Part shown: piece after piece, positions 41,055-50,643 of the stretch
How the letters are laid out: every line of letters starts with the position of its first letter
How positions within the stretch are numbered: position 1 is the first letter of the stretch
NCBI GenBank assembly: GCA_018268395.1
Contig: JAFDWQ010000005.1
Span: forward strand, 219,883 to 283,882
Direction: 5' to 3'
DNA from: Armatimonadota bacterium
GTDB lineage: Bacteria; Armatimonadota; Fimbriimonadia; Fimbriimonadales; Fimbriimonadaceae
DNA: 64,000 nt
The notes under the pieces: model-generated
Told to the model about the DNA's origin: nothing
What the model saw: only the letters and a program-made list of their open reading frames with translations
Databases searched by the model: none
Translations under genes and position numbers: made by a program

Positions 41055-42446
41055 ATGCGTAGGCTGACGTTCGTCGCGATCGCACTCGCGCTCGGCGCCA
41101 TGGCCGTAGCCCAGCAGGCTACGGTCGAGCAGGCGCAGTCCAAGGGCATGCTCGCCTATCTGGCGTTCTGCTTTACGGGCGGTCTTGTCTCGCTTTTGAC
41201 TCCGTGCGTCTTCCCGATGGTGCCCGTCACCGTCAGCTATTTTTCCAAGCGAGAAAAGGGAAGGGCCTTGCCGGAAGCTCTCGCCTATAGCTTCGGCATC
41301 GTCAGTACGTTCGCCATCCTCGGCGTCGCCGCGTCGGCGATCTTCGGAGCGACGGGCATCACCGCCTTCTCGGCGAACCCGTGGGTGAACCTCGTCCTTG
41401 GCGTCGTCTTCATCGTGCTCGCCCTCAACCTGTTCGGGCTCTTCGAGATCCAAGTGCCGTCCTTCCTGACCCGAAAGACGAACGAGCAGCGCTCTCGAGG
41501 CGGCTTGGTCGGTCCGTATTTTATGGGGATCACGTTCTCGCTGACCAGCTTCACGTGTACGGCTCCGATCGCGGGCTCGCTTCTGGCTGCAGCGGCCAAG
41601 GGTGGAGACCTCGTCGCGCCGACCGTCGGGATGGCCACGTACGGAATCGCTTTCGCAGCCCCGTTTTTCTTCTTGGCCTTGTCTCCGTCGTCGCTGAGCA
41701 AGCTACCGAAGAGCGGCGAGTGGATGAACACCGTCAAGCCCGCCTTGGCCTTCATCGAACTGGCCGCCGCCGTCAAGTTCCTTTCGAACGCGGACCTCGG
41801 GTTCGAACTGGCCCTGATCACACGGCCTGTCTTCCTCGTCCTGTGGACAGCGATCTTCGTCGGGCTCGCGCTCTACCTGATCGGCGTCCCGAAAGCCCTC
41901 AAGAGCACGGGTCTGGCGCGCAAGGCCTTCGGGGTCGCGTCCTTCGCCTTCGCGGTGTTCCTCGCTTTCGGGATTTCAAAGCCGTCTTTAGGCGTCGTCG
42001 AATCGTTCCCGCCACCCGACCCCTATCCTGCGAAGACCAACGCGTCGGGCCATGAGGGACAGGTCGCGACGAAGAAAGACGTCAAAGGACGGATCGAGGC
42101 CGCCAACTACGACGAGGCGTTGAAGCTGGCAAAAGAGACAGGTCGACCGGTGTTCATCGACTTCACGGGGGTCGCGTGCGTGAACTGTCGGCTCATGGAA
42201 AAGCACGTCTTCCCCAAGGAGGTCGTTTCCTCGGAGTTGGACAAAATGGTGACCGTCCAGCTGTACACCGACCGTCCCAAGCCCGAGGACCAGGCCAATC
42301 AAAAGCTTCAGCAGGAGTTGGCCCAGAACGTCGCCTTGCCGACTTACGTGCTTCTCACGCCAGAGGGCAAGGTGATCGGAAAGTTCGAGGGTCTGGCCCA
42401 AAGCCCGGAAGAGTTCGCTGGGTTCCTGAAGAAGGGCGGCGCCTGA
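41055..42446 (+). CDS. dsbD: DsbD-type thiol:disulfide interchange protein (membrane and thioredoxin domains)
   Basis: The 463-residue protein has an N-terminal signal or first helix, then eight membrane segments with the redox cysteines in LLTPCVFPMVPVT and TSFTCTAPIAGS. A C-terminal periplasmic thioredoxin domain has GVACVNCRLMEKHVF (CxxC). It should carry electrons from cytoplasmic thioredoxin to the periplasm. The separate alpha domain is nine bases upstream. No cytochrome c maturation genes are adjacent. Confidence 0.9.
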   Translation: MRRLTFVAIALALGAMAVAQQATVEQAQSKGMLAYLAFCFTGGLVSLLTPCVFPMVPVTVSYFSKREKGRALPEALAYSFGIVSTFAILGVAASAIFGATGITAFSANPWVNLVLGVVFIVLALNLFGLFEIQVPSFLTRKTNEQRSRGGLVGPYFMGITFSLTSFTCTAPIAGSLLAAAAKGGDLVAPTVGMATYGIAFAAPFFFLALSPSSLSKLPKSGEWMNTVKPALAFIELAAAVKFLSNADLGFELALITRPVFLVLWTAIFVGLALYLIGVPKALKSTGLARKAFGVASFAFAVFLAFGISKPSLGVVESFPPPDPYPAKTNASGHEGQVATKKDVKGRIEAANYDEALKLAKETGRPVFIDFTGVACVNCRLMEKHVFPKEVVSSELDKMVTVQLYTDRPKPEDQANQKLQQELAQNVALPTYVLLTPEGKVIGKFEGLAQSPEEFAGFLKKGGA

Positions 42447-42455
42447 ACCCGGCCC

Positions 42456-42980
42456 CTATTTCGGCAGGTGCAGGAGGCCGTACAAGACGGCGACGAGAGT
42501 CAGGGCCGTGAACACGGCCATGATCATCAATCCGACCAAGTCGAACCGGGGGGGTTGCGTCTTACCTTTCCGGCTGAGTTTCGAAGCGGCTTTCGAGCGA
42601 CGGGCGAGATCGTCCAGCAACGGGGACAAGGATTGACCCTTCGGCATCCGAAAATGTTGGGCGAGCGGGTCGGGCTCGGCGTGGCCGGGTCGTTCGACAC
42701 GGTGCAAAGGCTCTTCCAACTCCCGAAGCGCCAGGCTGAGCCGTCGTTCGGCGTCTTCGGCCCGAAGCCGTTCCAAGGCATCCAGAACTTCGGACTTTGA
42801 CCGGCCGGTCGCCTCTGCCACCGCCTCTACGGTCACCGAATCGTCTGAAGGGCCGGTCGAGGCGTGAAGATCGTCGCAGAAAGAACCGTCAAAGACGTTC
42901 AGGAGCCATTGAAGCTCGTCGGGGTTGATCTGACCAATCGGCGCCTTGTTTTCGGTCGTTTCCTCGAATTCGTGCGCCAT
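42456..42980 (-). CDS. Hypothetical tail-anchored protein
   Basis: The 174-residue product has a soluble N-terminal region with a possible helical repeat (SVTVEAVAEATGRSKSEVLDALERLRAED) and a single C-terminal membrane helix (LVGLMIMAVFTALTLVAVLYGLL). That makes it a candidate tail-anchored protein. The helix-turn-helix-like GRSKSEVLDALE might mean a regulator, but it was not recognised. CATAAT lies about 15 bases upstream of the ATG. Confidence 0.65.
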   Translation of the reverse strand: MAHEFEETTENKAPIGQINPDELQWLLNVFDGSFCDDLHASTGPSDDSVTVEAVAEATGRSKSEVLDALERLRAEDAERRLSLALRELEEPLHRVERPGHAEPDPLAQHFRMPKGQSLSPLLDDLARRSKAASKLSRKGKTQPPRFDLVGLMIMAVFTALTLVAVLYGLLHLPK

Positions 42981-43033
42981 GGACGGGCCCCCACGATTAT
43001 GCCGCGTCCTGGAACGCCAGGGACCTCCCTCGC

Positions 43034-43462
43034 TCAGTCTTGTCCCGGGGCGACGACACGCTCGAGGGCTTCGACGAGGGACCGCCGGACAGCGGGGTCC
43101 ATGGTGCCCAAAACGCGGGCGGCGCGGTCGGACCTTGATCGACGCCGTGCCGACATCTGCTCCCGTCCTTCAGCAGACAAACCCACGGTCTTACACCTCT
43201 TGTCCGAGGACGAGCATGTCCGTTCGACCAGACCCGAAGCCTCGAGTTTGGTGACGAGCTGGGTCACGGCAGGCAAGCTGACGCCGAGTTCAGTGGAGAG
43301 CTCCGTCGACGACCTGGGACGGGCGAAAAGCAGGCGCATCACCCGCATTTGGGAGAGGGGAATGTCGCCAAGGGGTTCGTCCTCGACGCCAGGAAACAGG
43401 GCCCGAAGGGCGAGAGGAAGAAGTTCTTCGAGGCGCTCGGCTTCTTTGAGGACGTCGCTCAC
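43034..43462 (-). CDS. MarR-family transcriptional regulator
   Basis: This 142-residue winged-helix protein has LSQMRVMRLLFARPRSSTELSTELGVSLPAVTQLV (helices H2-H4, in parts) and the wing ERTCSSSDKRCKTVGLSAEG. GTG 43462 overlaps the RND gene stop by GTGA, making it the last gene of the efflux operon. It probably represses the operon; a candidate operator lies at 48271-48288. Ligand unknown. Two cysteines in the wing (CSSSDKRC) are unusual and could be redox-sensing. Confidence 0.87.
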   Translation of the reverse strand: MSDVLKEAERLEELLPLALRALFPGVEDEPLGDIPLSQMRVMRLLFARPRSSTELSTELGVSLPAVTQLVTKLEASGLVERTCSSSDKRCKTVGLSAEGREQMSARRRSRSDRAARVLGTMDPAVRRSLVEALERVVAPGQD

Positions 43463-46400
43463 GGCCGGGCCTCCGGTGCCTCCGTTTCGGCGGCGAGGCC
43501 CGCAACGCTGGGCTGGACGAGGTCGGCCCGGGTGAGGTCTCGGTCGGTCTTCCGCCACTTTCGGATCAGGTCGTCGAACAACGTGTAGACGACAGGGACG
43601 ACGAGGAGCGTCAAGATGGTCGACGTCGTCAGGCCACCGATAACGGCCGTCGCGAGAGGCGCTTGGGTCTCCGATCCCCGGCCAAGAGCGAGGGCCAAGG
43701 GGATCATGCCCATGACGGCGGCGCAGGTCGTCATCAAGATCGGCCTTAGACGGGTCGGGCCCGCCGTCAAGATGGCTTCGTCCCGAGGGACGCCCCTTCG
43801 GCGCAGTTGGTCCGTGTAATCGACCAACAGGATGCCGTTCTTGACGACGATGCCGACCAGCATCAAGAGTCCGATGAAGGCGGTCAGACCCATCGCCCGG
43901 CCTGTCAGAAAGAGGGCCAGGAACACGCCGATCGAGCAAAGGGGGACTGACGTCAAAACGACGAGCGGCATGACGAACGATTCGAACTGCGACGCGAGGA
44001 GCATGTAGATCAGGGACACCGCGAGCACGACGGCGAGCCCCATGCCTGAGAACTCTTCGGCTCGGCGCTTTTGGTTCCGGCCGAAGTCCCACCTCGTCCC
44101 CTCCGGCATGTCCGATTTGCCCATGGCCGTGGCGATGTCGGCTTGAACGTCGCTTTCCGGTCGGCCGGAGACGCGGCCCGTGATCGCGACGTACCGTTGC
44201 CGGTCGATGCGGGTGATCTCGTTCGGGCCGAGCGCGACGGTCGCAGAAGCGATGTCGCCCAGTCGGACGGTGGGCTGGACGCCTCCTGTCCGGAGGCTGG
44301 CTTGAACGGGAAGAGCCTTGAGCTGATCGATCGTCTTTCGGTCGGACTCGGGCACCTGGACGTTGATCGGGAACTGGAAGCCGTTCTCGTGGTAATAGCC
44401 GGACTGGCGGCCGGTCGTGGCGGCGTCGAGCACGGCGGCGACGTCGGAGAAGCTGATCCCGAGTTGCTCGGCCTTCGTCCGGTCGACGGTCCACTGGATC
44501 TCGGGTGCCGAATCCTGGACGCTGACGTCGACGCTTTCCAGTCCGGGTATCGACCGCATCGTCTCGGCCACGGTCTTTGCCGTCGCCGAAATCTGTTTGA
44601 GGTCCGAACCGAAAACGTCGACCTCCATGTTCGTGTTGCCTCCCGAAATGATGTTGGTCACGAGGTCGTACGGCGTGACCAAGATCCGGGCTCCGCTGAT
44701 CTGACCGAGCTTTCCTTGAACCGCCTTGATGACGTCTTGCGTCTTGCGTTTCCGTGACGACTTGAGCCGGACGGTCGCGGACCCTTGGTTCGCAATGGCC
44801 GAAGACGTCGTCCCGCGGAGGCTCAGTGTCGTGCCGGAAGCCGAGAACACGGTCTCGACGTCCGGGTCGGCCATGAGGATCCGTTCGACCTCACGGACCT
44901 TCTCGTCGGTGACGGCCAGGGCGGTCCCGACGGGCATTCGGACGTTGACCGTGAAGTCGCCGCTATCGGTCTGGGGCAGCGTCTCCGACCCGACGAGCGG
45001 TATGAGGAAGACGCTGAGTCCGGTCGTCCCGGCGGCAATGCCCAAGACCGTCCAGCGGTGTTTCAGCGCCCACCGGAGCGATCCTCGGTAGCCCTCGTCC
45101 AGGGCATGGAACTTCTGGCCGAGCCAATCGAAGAGGCGGTCCAACCAACCCGCCTTGAGGCCCCGTTCGGCGCGGAGCTCCGGGTGGGCCTCGATCAGGA
45201 CTTCCTCCTCCTTGATGAGCCGCGACGCCAACATCGGCACGACCGTCATCGCGTCGAGGAGGGAGACGGCGATCGAGAAGATGACGACGAGCGCGAACTG
45301 GGTGAACGTCTGTCCGGCCTGGCCCTGGATGAGGAGCAGGGGCATGAAGACGATCATGATCGTCAGGGTCGATGCGACGACGGCGGAGAGGATCTCCGTC
45401 GTGCCGGTCACGGCCGCTTCCGCGGGCTTGAGTTTGTCGCGCTCGATATGACGGAAGATGTTCTCAAGCACGACGACGGCGTCGTCGACGATCAGTCCGG
45501 TCGCCAAAGCGAGCCCACTGAGGCTGATCGTGTTCAACGTGAACCCCCCGAAGTACAGCAAGGCGAAGGTCGAGACGATCGAGAAGGGGATGCTCAGCCC
45601 GACGACCATCGTGCTCCTCACGTTGCGCAAGAACATCATGAGGATGCCGACGGCGAGGACGCCGCCGATGAGCGCCGTAGCCTTCAAGTCTTCGATCGAG
45701 TGCTCGATGAAGCCAGACTGGTCGTACGCGATATTGAACTTGAGGTCGGGATATTGTTCGAGTGCGGCTTCGACTTTCCGGTCGAGGCTCGCGGCCGTAC
45801 TGACGGTGTTCGCGCCGCTCTGCTTCGAGACGATGACGCCGACGGCGGGCTGACCGTTGAGCCGAGTGTAGAGACGGGTCTCAGGATGGGTGTCGCGGAC
45901 CGTGGCGACGTCGGCGAGCGAGACGATTTGGCCGTTCAGGCTTGTCAAAGGGACTTGCAGAGCGTCTTCCGGTTTGGCGAAGTTGCCGACACTTCGAATG
46001 ACGAATTCGGTCTGACCCTGCCTAGCGATCCCGCCGGGAACGTTTAGGTTCTCTTCCGTCAACCTGTCGCTGACTTGTTTGAGCGACAGGTTGTAGGCTT
46101 GGAGGCGTTTGGGGTCGACGTCGACGATGACCGCTCTCGTGTCGCCGCCCGTCACGGTCGCGGCAGCGACCCCGTCGGCCGATTCGATCATCGGAGCAAC
46201 CTCGGTGTCCAAGAGGGTGCGCAACTTGACCGGGTCGTCGATCCCACTGACACCATAAATGCGGATCGGCAGGGTCGACGGGTCGAATTTGAAGACGACG
46301 GGATCGCTCAATGCGTCGTCGTTGGGAAGCGACCGTTTCGCCCTTTGGACGAGCTGAAGGACGTCGACCGCGGCTTGCCCGATGTCCGTCCCCCAGTTGA

Positions 46401-46683
46401 ATTGGATGCGGACGCTCGATTGTCCCTGGGACGTCGACGAACTGACCTGATTGACGTTCGGCGCCGAAGACACCGCCTGCTCGATAGGGCGGGTCACCTG
46501 GGTTTCCATTTCTTCCGGTGCCACGTTCGCCCAGCTCGTACTGACGACGACGGTCGGGATCGTGACCTTGGGAAGGAGGTCGATCGGTAGCCGGACGAGG
46601 CAGATGGCGCCGAGGAGCACCAGGGCCGCGATGCGCATGGTGACGGCGACGGGTCGTGTGACCGAAAACCGGGCGATGTTCAC
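43459..46683 (-). CDS. RND efflux transporter (HAE-1/AcrB family)
   Basis: This 1074-residue inner-membrane pump has the typical twelve membrane segments and two large periplasmic loops. Landmarks are VTRPVAVTMRIAALVLLGAI at the start, the proton-relay Asp pair in ATGLIVDDAVVVLENIFRH and GLLMLVGIVVKNGILLVDY in the second half. It overlaps the adaptor gene upstream and the MarR gene downstream. No TolC-like outer-membrane gene is in the operon, so it must borrow one. Confidence 0.93.
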   Translation of the reverse strand: MNIARFSVTRPVAVTMRIAALVLLGAICLVRLPIDLLPKVTIPTVVVSTSWANVAPEEMETQVTRPIEQAVSSAPNVNQVSSSTSQGQSSVRIQFNWGTDIGQAAVDVLQLVQRAKRSLPNDDALSDPVVFKFDPSTLPIRIYGVSGIDDPVKLRTLLDTEVAPMIESADGVAAATVTGGDTRAVIVDVDPKRLQAYNLSLKQVSDRLTEENLNVPGGIARQGQTEFVIRSVGNFAKPEDALQVPLTSLNGQIVSLADVATVRDTHPETRLYTRLNGQPAVGVIVSKQSGANTVSTAASLDRKVEAALEQYPDLKFNIAYDQSGFIEHSIEDLKATALIGGVLAVGILMMFLRNVRSTMVVGLSIPFSIVSTFALLYFGGFTLNTISLSGLALATGLIVDDAVVVLENIFRHIERDKLKPAEAAVTGTTEILSAVVASTLTIMIVFMPLLLIQGQAGQTFTQFALVVIFSIAVSLLDAMTVVPMLASRLIKEEEVLIEAHPELRAERGLKAGWLDRLFDWLGQKFHALDEGYRGSLRWALKHRWTVLGIAAGTTGLSVFLIPLVGSETLPQTDSGDFTVNVRMPVGTALAVTDEKVREVERILMADPDVETVFSASGTTLSLRGTTSSAIANQGSATVRLKSSRKRKTQDVIKAVQGKLGQISGARILVTPYDLVTNIISGGNTNMEVDVFGSDLKQISATAKTVAETMRSIPGLESVDVSVQDSAPEIQWTVDRTKAEQLGISFSDVAAVLDAATTGRQSGYYHENGFQFPINVQVPESDRKTIDQLKALPVQASLRTGGVQPTVRLGDIASATVALGPNEITRIDRQRYVAITGRVSGRPESDVQADIATAMGKSDMPEGTRWDFGRNQKRRAEEFSGMGLAVVLAVSLIYMLLASQFESFVMPLVVLTSVPLCSIGVFLALFLTGRAMGLTAFIGLLMLVGIVVKNGILLVDYTDQLRRRGVPRDEAILTAGPTRLRPILMTTCAAVMGMIPLALALGRGSETQAPLATAVIGGLTTSTILTLLVVPVVYTLFDDLIRKWRKTDRDLTRADLVQPSVAGLAAETEAPEARP

Positions 46684-48257
46684 TTCTTGGCCCCGGCCTC
46701 GGCCGCCTTGGCCTTCTGGCCGTCGCGCAGCGGCGCATAGCTCAAGCGGACGACCTCTTCACCGGGCTCGAGGCCCTTCGTCACTTGGACGACGTCGGCG
46801 TCTTCGGAGCCGGTCTGCACGGTCCTCCGTTCGACCGTCCCGTCTTTCTTGAGGACGAACAGCGCTCCGTCTTTGATGGCTTCGCGGGGAACGACGACCG
46901 CGGCCCTGACTCTTTGCGTCGTCACGCCGACCTGAGCGAACATTCCCGGCCTGAACCGACGGGCGGGGTTGTCGATGCGGATCCGGAACGTGAACTGACG
47001 GGTCACCGGATCAGCGGCAGGGTTGATCTTCTCGACAGGAGCCTTCAACGTCTCGCCGGGAACGGCGTCGAAGCGGACGTCGACGGTTTGGCCGACCTTC
47101 AAGGAACCGGCGAGACCGATCGGTGCGGACACCGTCACGTACAGCCACCGGAGGTATTGGACCGTCACCACGGGCTGTCCGGGTCCGGCGACGTCCCCGA
47201 GATCGGAGCTACGGGCCGTCACCGTGCCATCGATCGGTGAGCGGAGCACAAGGTCGGCCCGGCGGGACTCGACTTGACGCAACTCGGCTTCCGCGCTCCC
47301 GACCGCGGCGCGGAGGGCGGCGATGTTCTCGCGGTACGCCTTCGTCTGGCCACGGTTCGCCCTGGCCGCTTCCCATGTCGCCTGGTTCTGGGCGTTCCTT
47401 GCCTCTGCCGCCGTCAATTCGGCGCCTAAGCGCTTCTTGTTGACGATGGCCGTCTGCTTCGCCGCGTCGAGTTGGGCCTTCGCCGAGTCTACGGAAGCCT
47501 CCGCTTGATTGACGCCTTCTTCTGCGAGACGGACCAAGTTCTCCTGGACCGTCACTTCCGTACGTGCATCGTCCAGTTCTTGCTTTGACACGTAGCCCTT
47601 GGATTCGAGGGTCGAGAGCCTGTCCGACTTCGACTTGGCGTTGGACCAGTTCGCCTTGGCCGAGGCGAGTCCGGCGCGCGACGACTTGAGGGCGGCCTCC
47701 GTGACCCTCAGTTTGGCGTTCGCGTCGCTGATCTGGTTCTGGTCGGTCTGGATCTTGGCGCCCATCGTTTGGCGCGTCTGCTCCAGGTCGGCCCGAGAAC
47801 TGGTCACGCCTGCGCCTTGGACGCGGATCGAGCTCTCGATGCCCACGTTGTTCGAAGCTTCGGCGACCAGGGCCTGAGCCAGTCGCGAGCGCGCTTCGGC
47901 GACGGCCGAACGCTGTTGGAGGACAAGGGCGTCGAGTTGGGCCGGATCGAGCCGCACAAGGGCTTGGCCGACGGTGACGTCGTCCCCTTCCCGGACGGCG
48001 ACGTCCGTGATCTTGCCGGTTTCCCGGGGCGAGAGTTTGGCCACGAAGGGCGACTCGACCGTCCCGACCAGGTCGACGCTTTGGACGACGTCACGGGGGC
48101 CGGCGACGGTCGTCGAGACTTGGGCCGGAGCGCCCTTTCGGGACTGTTGTTGGGCAGAGAGCGCCCGAGCCTCCGCCGCCTTCGTCGAAAGCCGCCAGGC
48201 GACCGATCCGACCACCACGGCGCCCACGACACTTGCCACCACCCACGTCCGCTTCAT
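46680..48257 (-). CDS. RND efflux periplasmic adaptor (HlyD/MFP family)
   Basis: The 525-residue protein has an N-terminal membrane anchor (VVASVVGAVVVGSVAW), a lipoyl half (ITDVAVREGDDVTVGQALVRLD), a long coiled-coil hairpin rich in Ala, Gln and Lys, and the second lipoyl half LRSPIDGTVTARSSDLGDV. The beta-barrel is followed by a membrane-proximal domain. The coiled coil is longer than usual. ATG 48257 is chosen; TTG 48269 is an alternative. Its stop overlaps the pump start by ATGA. Confidence 0.9.
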   Translation of the reverse strand: MKRTWVVASVVGAVVVGSVAWRLSTKAAEARALSAQQQSRKGAPAQVSTTVAGPRDVVQSVDLVGTVESPFVAKLSPRETGKITDVAVREGDDVTVGQALVRLDPAQLDALVLQQRSAVAEARSRLAQALVAEASNNVGIESSIRVQGAGVTSSRADLEQTRQTMGAKIQTDQNQISDANAKLRVTEAALKSSRAGLASAKANWSNAKSKSDRLSTLESKGYVSKQELDDARTEVTVQENLVRLAEEGVNQAEASVDSAKAQLDAAKQTAIVNKKRLGAELTAAEARNAQNQATWEAARANRGQTKAYRENIAALRAAVGSAEAELRQVESRRADLVLRSPIDGTVTARSSDLGDVAGPGQPVVTVQYLRWLYVTVSAPIGLAGSLKVGQTVDVRFDAVPGETLKAPVEKINPAADPVTRQFTFRIRIDNPARRFRPGMFAQVGVTTQRVRAAVVVPREAIKDGALFVLKKDGTVERRTVQTGSEDADVVQVTKGLEPGEEVVRLSYAPLRDGQKAKAAEAGAKK

Positions 48258-48270
48258 GTCCGCTCTCAAG

Positions 48271-48288
48271 ATACTTAAGCTTACTTAT
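48271..48288 (-). promoter_or_regulatory. Candidate operator/promoter of the efflux operon
   Basis: An AT-rich segment with the palindrome TAAGCTTA (48276-48283) lies just upstream of the adaptor start, where AAGTATCT on the coding strand could be a -10. MarR proteins bind such short palindromes, so this is a plausible target of the operon's own regulator. Confidence 0.35.
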
Positions 48289-48378
48289 CCTTTTCAGGAC
48301 TCGTCACCGCAAAGTGGCCGTTCTTTTGTTGTTTCAGTCGGAACGTGGCCGAGGGCCCGGGCGGCTTAGGGCCAATGA

Positions 48379-48571
48379 CATCAAATTTCCGAGAATTTTG
48401 ATCCTTAGCGAACGTCGGCCGCCCTCAGAGCGTCGTTTCTTGACGAGCGGTCGCATCCACATTGTCTTCGGGCACGTGGCGAGTGACCGTCGCAGACGGG
48501 CGGCGACGCCCGCATGAGCCAGAAAATCATGATCGCAATCTTCCCGTCCTCGATATGAGGACGGGTTTTTT
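48379..48571 (+). ncRNA. Candidate structured RNA ending in a terminator, with alternative folds
   Basis: A branched fold is closed by CGTC-(G)-GCCGCCC (48413-48424) pairing with GGGCGGC-GACG (48498-48508). Inside are CGTC/GACG (48431-48445) and a long arm CGGTC/GACCG, CCAC/GTGG and TGTC/GGCA capped by a TTCG loop (48448-48489). The 3' closing strand can instead form CGGGCG-GCGA-CGCCCG (48497-48512), a stem with a GNRA-type loop. A terminator follows. No plus-strand gene lies downstream, so this would be a standalone RNA. A 14-codon frame (48514-48558) runs into the terminator. No known family recognised. Confidence 0.42.
48543..48571 (+). terminator. Intrinsic terminator on the plus strand
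   Basis: CCCGTCCTC and GAGGACGGG form a perfect nine-pair stem around GATAT, followed by six Ts. The T-run runs only on the plus strand, although the nearest genes on both sides are on the minus strand, so it implies a plus-strand transcript. Confidence 0.82.
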
Positions 48572-50643
48572 CATTCCCGCCCCTTTCCGCTCCTCAAAAC
48601 TTCCGAGAGGACCTCGCGCAAGTCCTGCCTGGCAGCGAAGAGGCCGGACCAAGCGTCACCCCTGGTCGCGACGCGTTTCATGACCGTCCGTATGTCGAAC
48701 GTCTCGGGGCCGGTGCGGCCAAGCCGCGACCATTCGACGGGGCAGGACACCGGCGCACCCGGCAGCGCACGCGGTGAATACACCGATGCCAAGGTCTTGC
48801 CCCGCGCGTTCATGTTGTAGTCGAAGAAGACCTTGCCCGGCCTCTTTTTGACCGCCCACTCCACAGTGACGCGTCCAGGGTCTGCCGCGACCAGTTCCCG
48901 GCCGATCATGGCTGCCAGCTCGCGACATTCTTCGAACGGTACGTCCCGCACTATCGGCAGAAACGCATGAAGCCCCGTCTTGCCCGAGGTCTTGAGGAAC
49001 ACGTCGAGCCCGAGCCGGTCCGTGAGCCGTTTGAGCTGACGGGCGACACGGACCGTCGCTTGGAACGCCTCGGGGCTCGGTTCCGGTTCCTCCCCCGGCG
49101 CCTCCTTCCCCGAGTAGACGTACGGGTCGAGGTCGAAGACGATGACGTCCGGGTAGTTCAAGGCCGAGGCGTCAAGGGCCGCTTCACTCTGTGCGAACGT
49201 CGTCGGCCGACGGTCGGCACCATCGTCGGCGGTCGTCCTTGAAAACCAGGGATGGATCTCGACCGTCCCCATCTGCCCGAGCCAGATCAACGTCCAGAGG
49301 TCGTTGCAGAGAACGTAAGATCCGGAAGAGTGCCGCGACTCCGACCAGACGTCGACGGTCTGGACGAACGCGGGCATTTTGTACGGAACGTGTTTCTGAA
49401 GGATGCGCTCGCCGGACAAGCCGTCCGGCATCCGGATCAGAGTCAAGGGCCGGTCTGCCAGGTGGGGCAAGAGCGCGGGGGCGACCGTCGCGTAGTACAA
49501 GATCAAGTCCCGCTTGGTCAGTTCGGCCCTACCGCCGTGGGCGGGCCAGAGGACCTTGTCGAGGTTCGTCAAGCGCAGCTCTCCGCCGGGCGCATCGACC
49601 TCGACGTTCTCATCGCCCGATCTCAGAGCTTCGAACACCTCGTCGACGGCTCGGTTCCGCGACGTCACTGGGGAAGCATGGGTCTTGTCCTTGTCCGGAC
49701 GCATCCGGACGAAGGACGGCATTCTGAGTTTGTTTCCGGCCGTCTTTTTCATGAACTTGACCTCGACCCAGTGGACGGGTTCGACCCAGTGGACCCGGTC
49801 TGTCGGGCCGCTTCCATGGAGAGGACTGGTCTCCCTTTCGTCCGCTGCGATCCGTCCAAGGACGTCACGGGCGGTCTTGAAGTCGAACCCGGTTCCGACG
49901 TTGCCGGCATGGACGAGCCGGCCGTCCTCCGTCTGGGCCAGGACGAGCGATCCGAACGTCGTCGACCGGGCGCCCGCTCCGTCCGTCCATCCGGCGATCA
50001 CGAAGTCCTCGGTCTGGACGCGTTTGACCTTAAGCCAATCGGCCGACCGTTTGCCCGGACGGTAAGTCCCTGACGTCCGTTTGGCGACGATGCCTTCGAA
50101 ACCGAGCTCAAGCGACCGCCGGAGGACGTCGTCGCCATCGCCGGAGAACGAGTCCACTGTCCGGACGTGGGGGCCGCGGGGTAGGGACCGGTCTAACAGG
50201 CGCCTACGATCGTCAGCCCGGCAACCAAGGAGGTCCCAACCTCCGCTCGCTAAGAGGTCGAACACCACGTATTCGGCAGGCAGCGAACGGGACAAGGCGC
50301 CAATGTCAGGGCGCTGGGCTTGGAACCGCTCCATCGCCCTTTCGAACGAGGGGGCTCCGTCACTTCCAGCGACCACGATTTCGCCGTCCAAGACAAGGCC
50401 CGTCAGTTCGAGTCTTCGGAGCCCGTCACGGACCTCGGGAAAGAGATCCGTCACGTCAACGCCGTTACGGGACGTCAGGGTGACCTCTTGCCCTTCGACC
50501 GATGCGAGCGTCCGTAGTCCGTCCAACTTCACTTCGAACGTCCAGTCGTCACCTCGCGGCGGCTTCGGGCGCGCGGTGGCCAGCATCGGGGCCGGAACCG
50601 TCAGTCCCTTGTTACGGACCGCTCCTGGGAAAGGGCGCGCCAT
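48571..50643 (-). CDS. ligD: LigD-type ATP-dependent DNA ligase/polymerase (ligase then polymerase domain)
   Basis: This 690-residue enzyme has the nucleotidyl-transferase ligase domain first, with the AMP-binding Lys in FEVKLDGLRTLAS and GFEGIVAKRTSGTYRPGKRS. The primase-polymerase domain follows (LTNLDKVLWPAHG, VIVFDLDPYVYSG with catalytic Asp residues, LKTSGKTGLHAFLPI). It seals and fills double-strand breaks during non-homologous end joining. The phosphoesterase domain is a separate upstream gene that overlaps it by 32 bases. Confidence 0.92.
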   Translation of the reverse strand: MARPFPGAVRNKGLTVPAPMLATARPKPPRGDDWTFEVKLDGLRTLASVEGQEVTLTSRNGVDVTDLFPEVRDGLRRLELTGLVLDGEIVVAGSDGAPSFERAMERFQAQRPDIGALSRSLPAEYVVFDLLASGGWDLLGCRADDRRRLLDRSLPRGPHVRTVDSFSGDGDDVLRRSLELGFEGIVAKRTSGTYRPGKRSADWLKVKRVQTEDFVIAGWTDGAGARSTTFGSLVLAQTEDGRLVHAGNVGTGFDFKTARDVLGRIAADERETSPLHGSGPTDRVHWVEPVHWVEVKFMKKTAGNKLRMPSFVRMRPDKDKTHASPVTSRNRAVDEVFEALRSGDENVEVDAPGGELRLTNLDKVLWPAHGGRAELTKRDLILYYATVAPALLPHLADRPLTLIRMPDGLSGERILQKHVPYKMPAFVQTVDVWSESRHSSGSYVLCNDLWTLIWLGQMGTVEIHPWFSRTTADDGADRRPTTFAQSEAALDASALNYPDVIVFDLDPYVYSGKEAPGEEPEPSPEAFQATVRVARQLKRLTDRLGLDVFLKTSGKTGLHAFLPIVRDVPFEECRELAAMIGRELVAADPGRVTVEWAVKKRPGKVFFDYNMNARGKTLASVYSPRALPGAPVSCPVEWSRLGRTGPETFDIRTVMKRVATRGDAWSGLFAARQDLREVLSEVLRSGKGRE

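Noticed and set aside
48514..48558. A 14-codon frame (MSQKIMIAIFPSSI) just before the plus-strand terminator
   Set aside because: No ribosome site precedes it, and its end forms part of the terminator stem, so it is recorded only as part of the RNA candidate.
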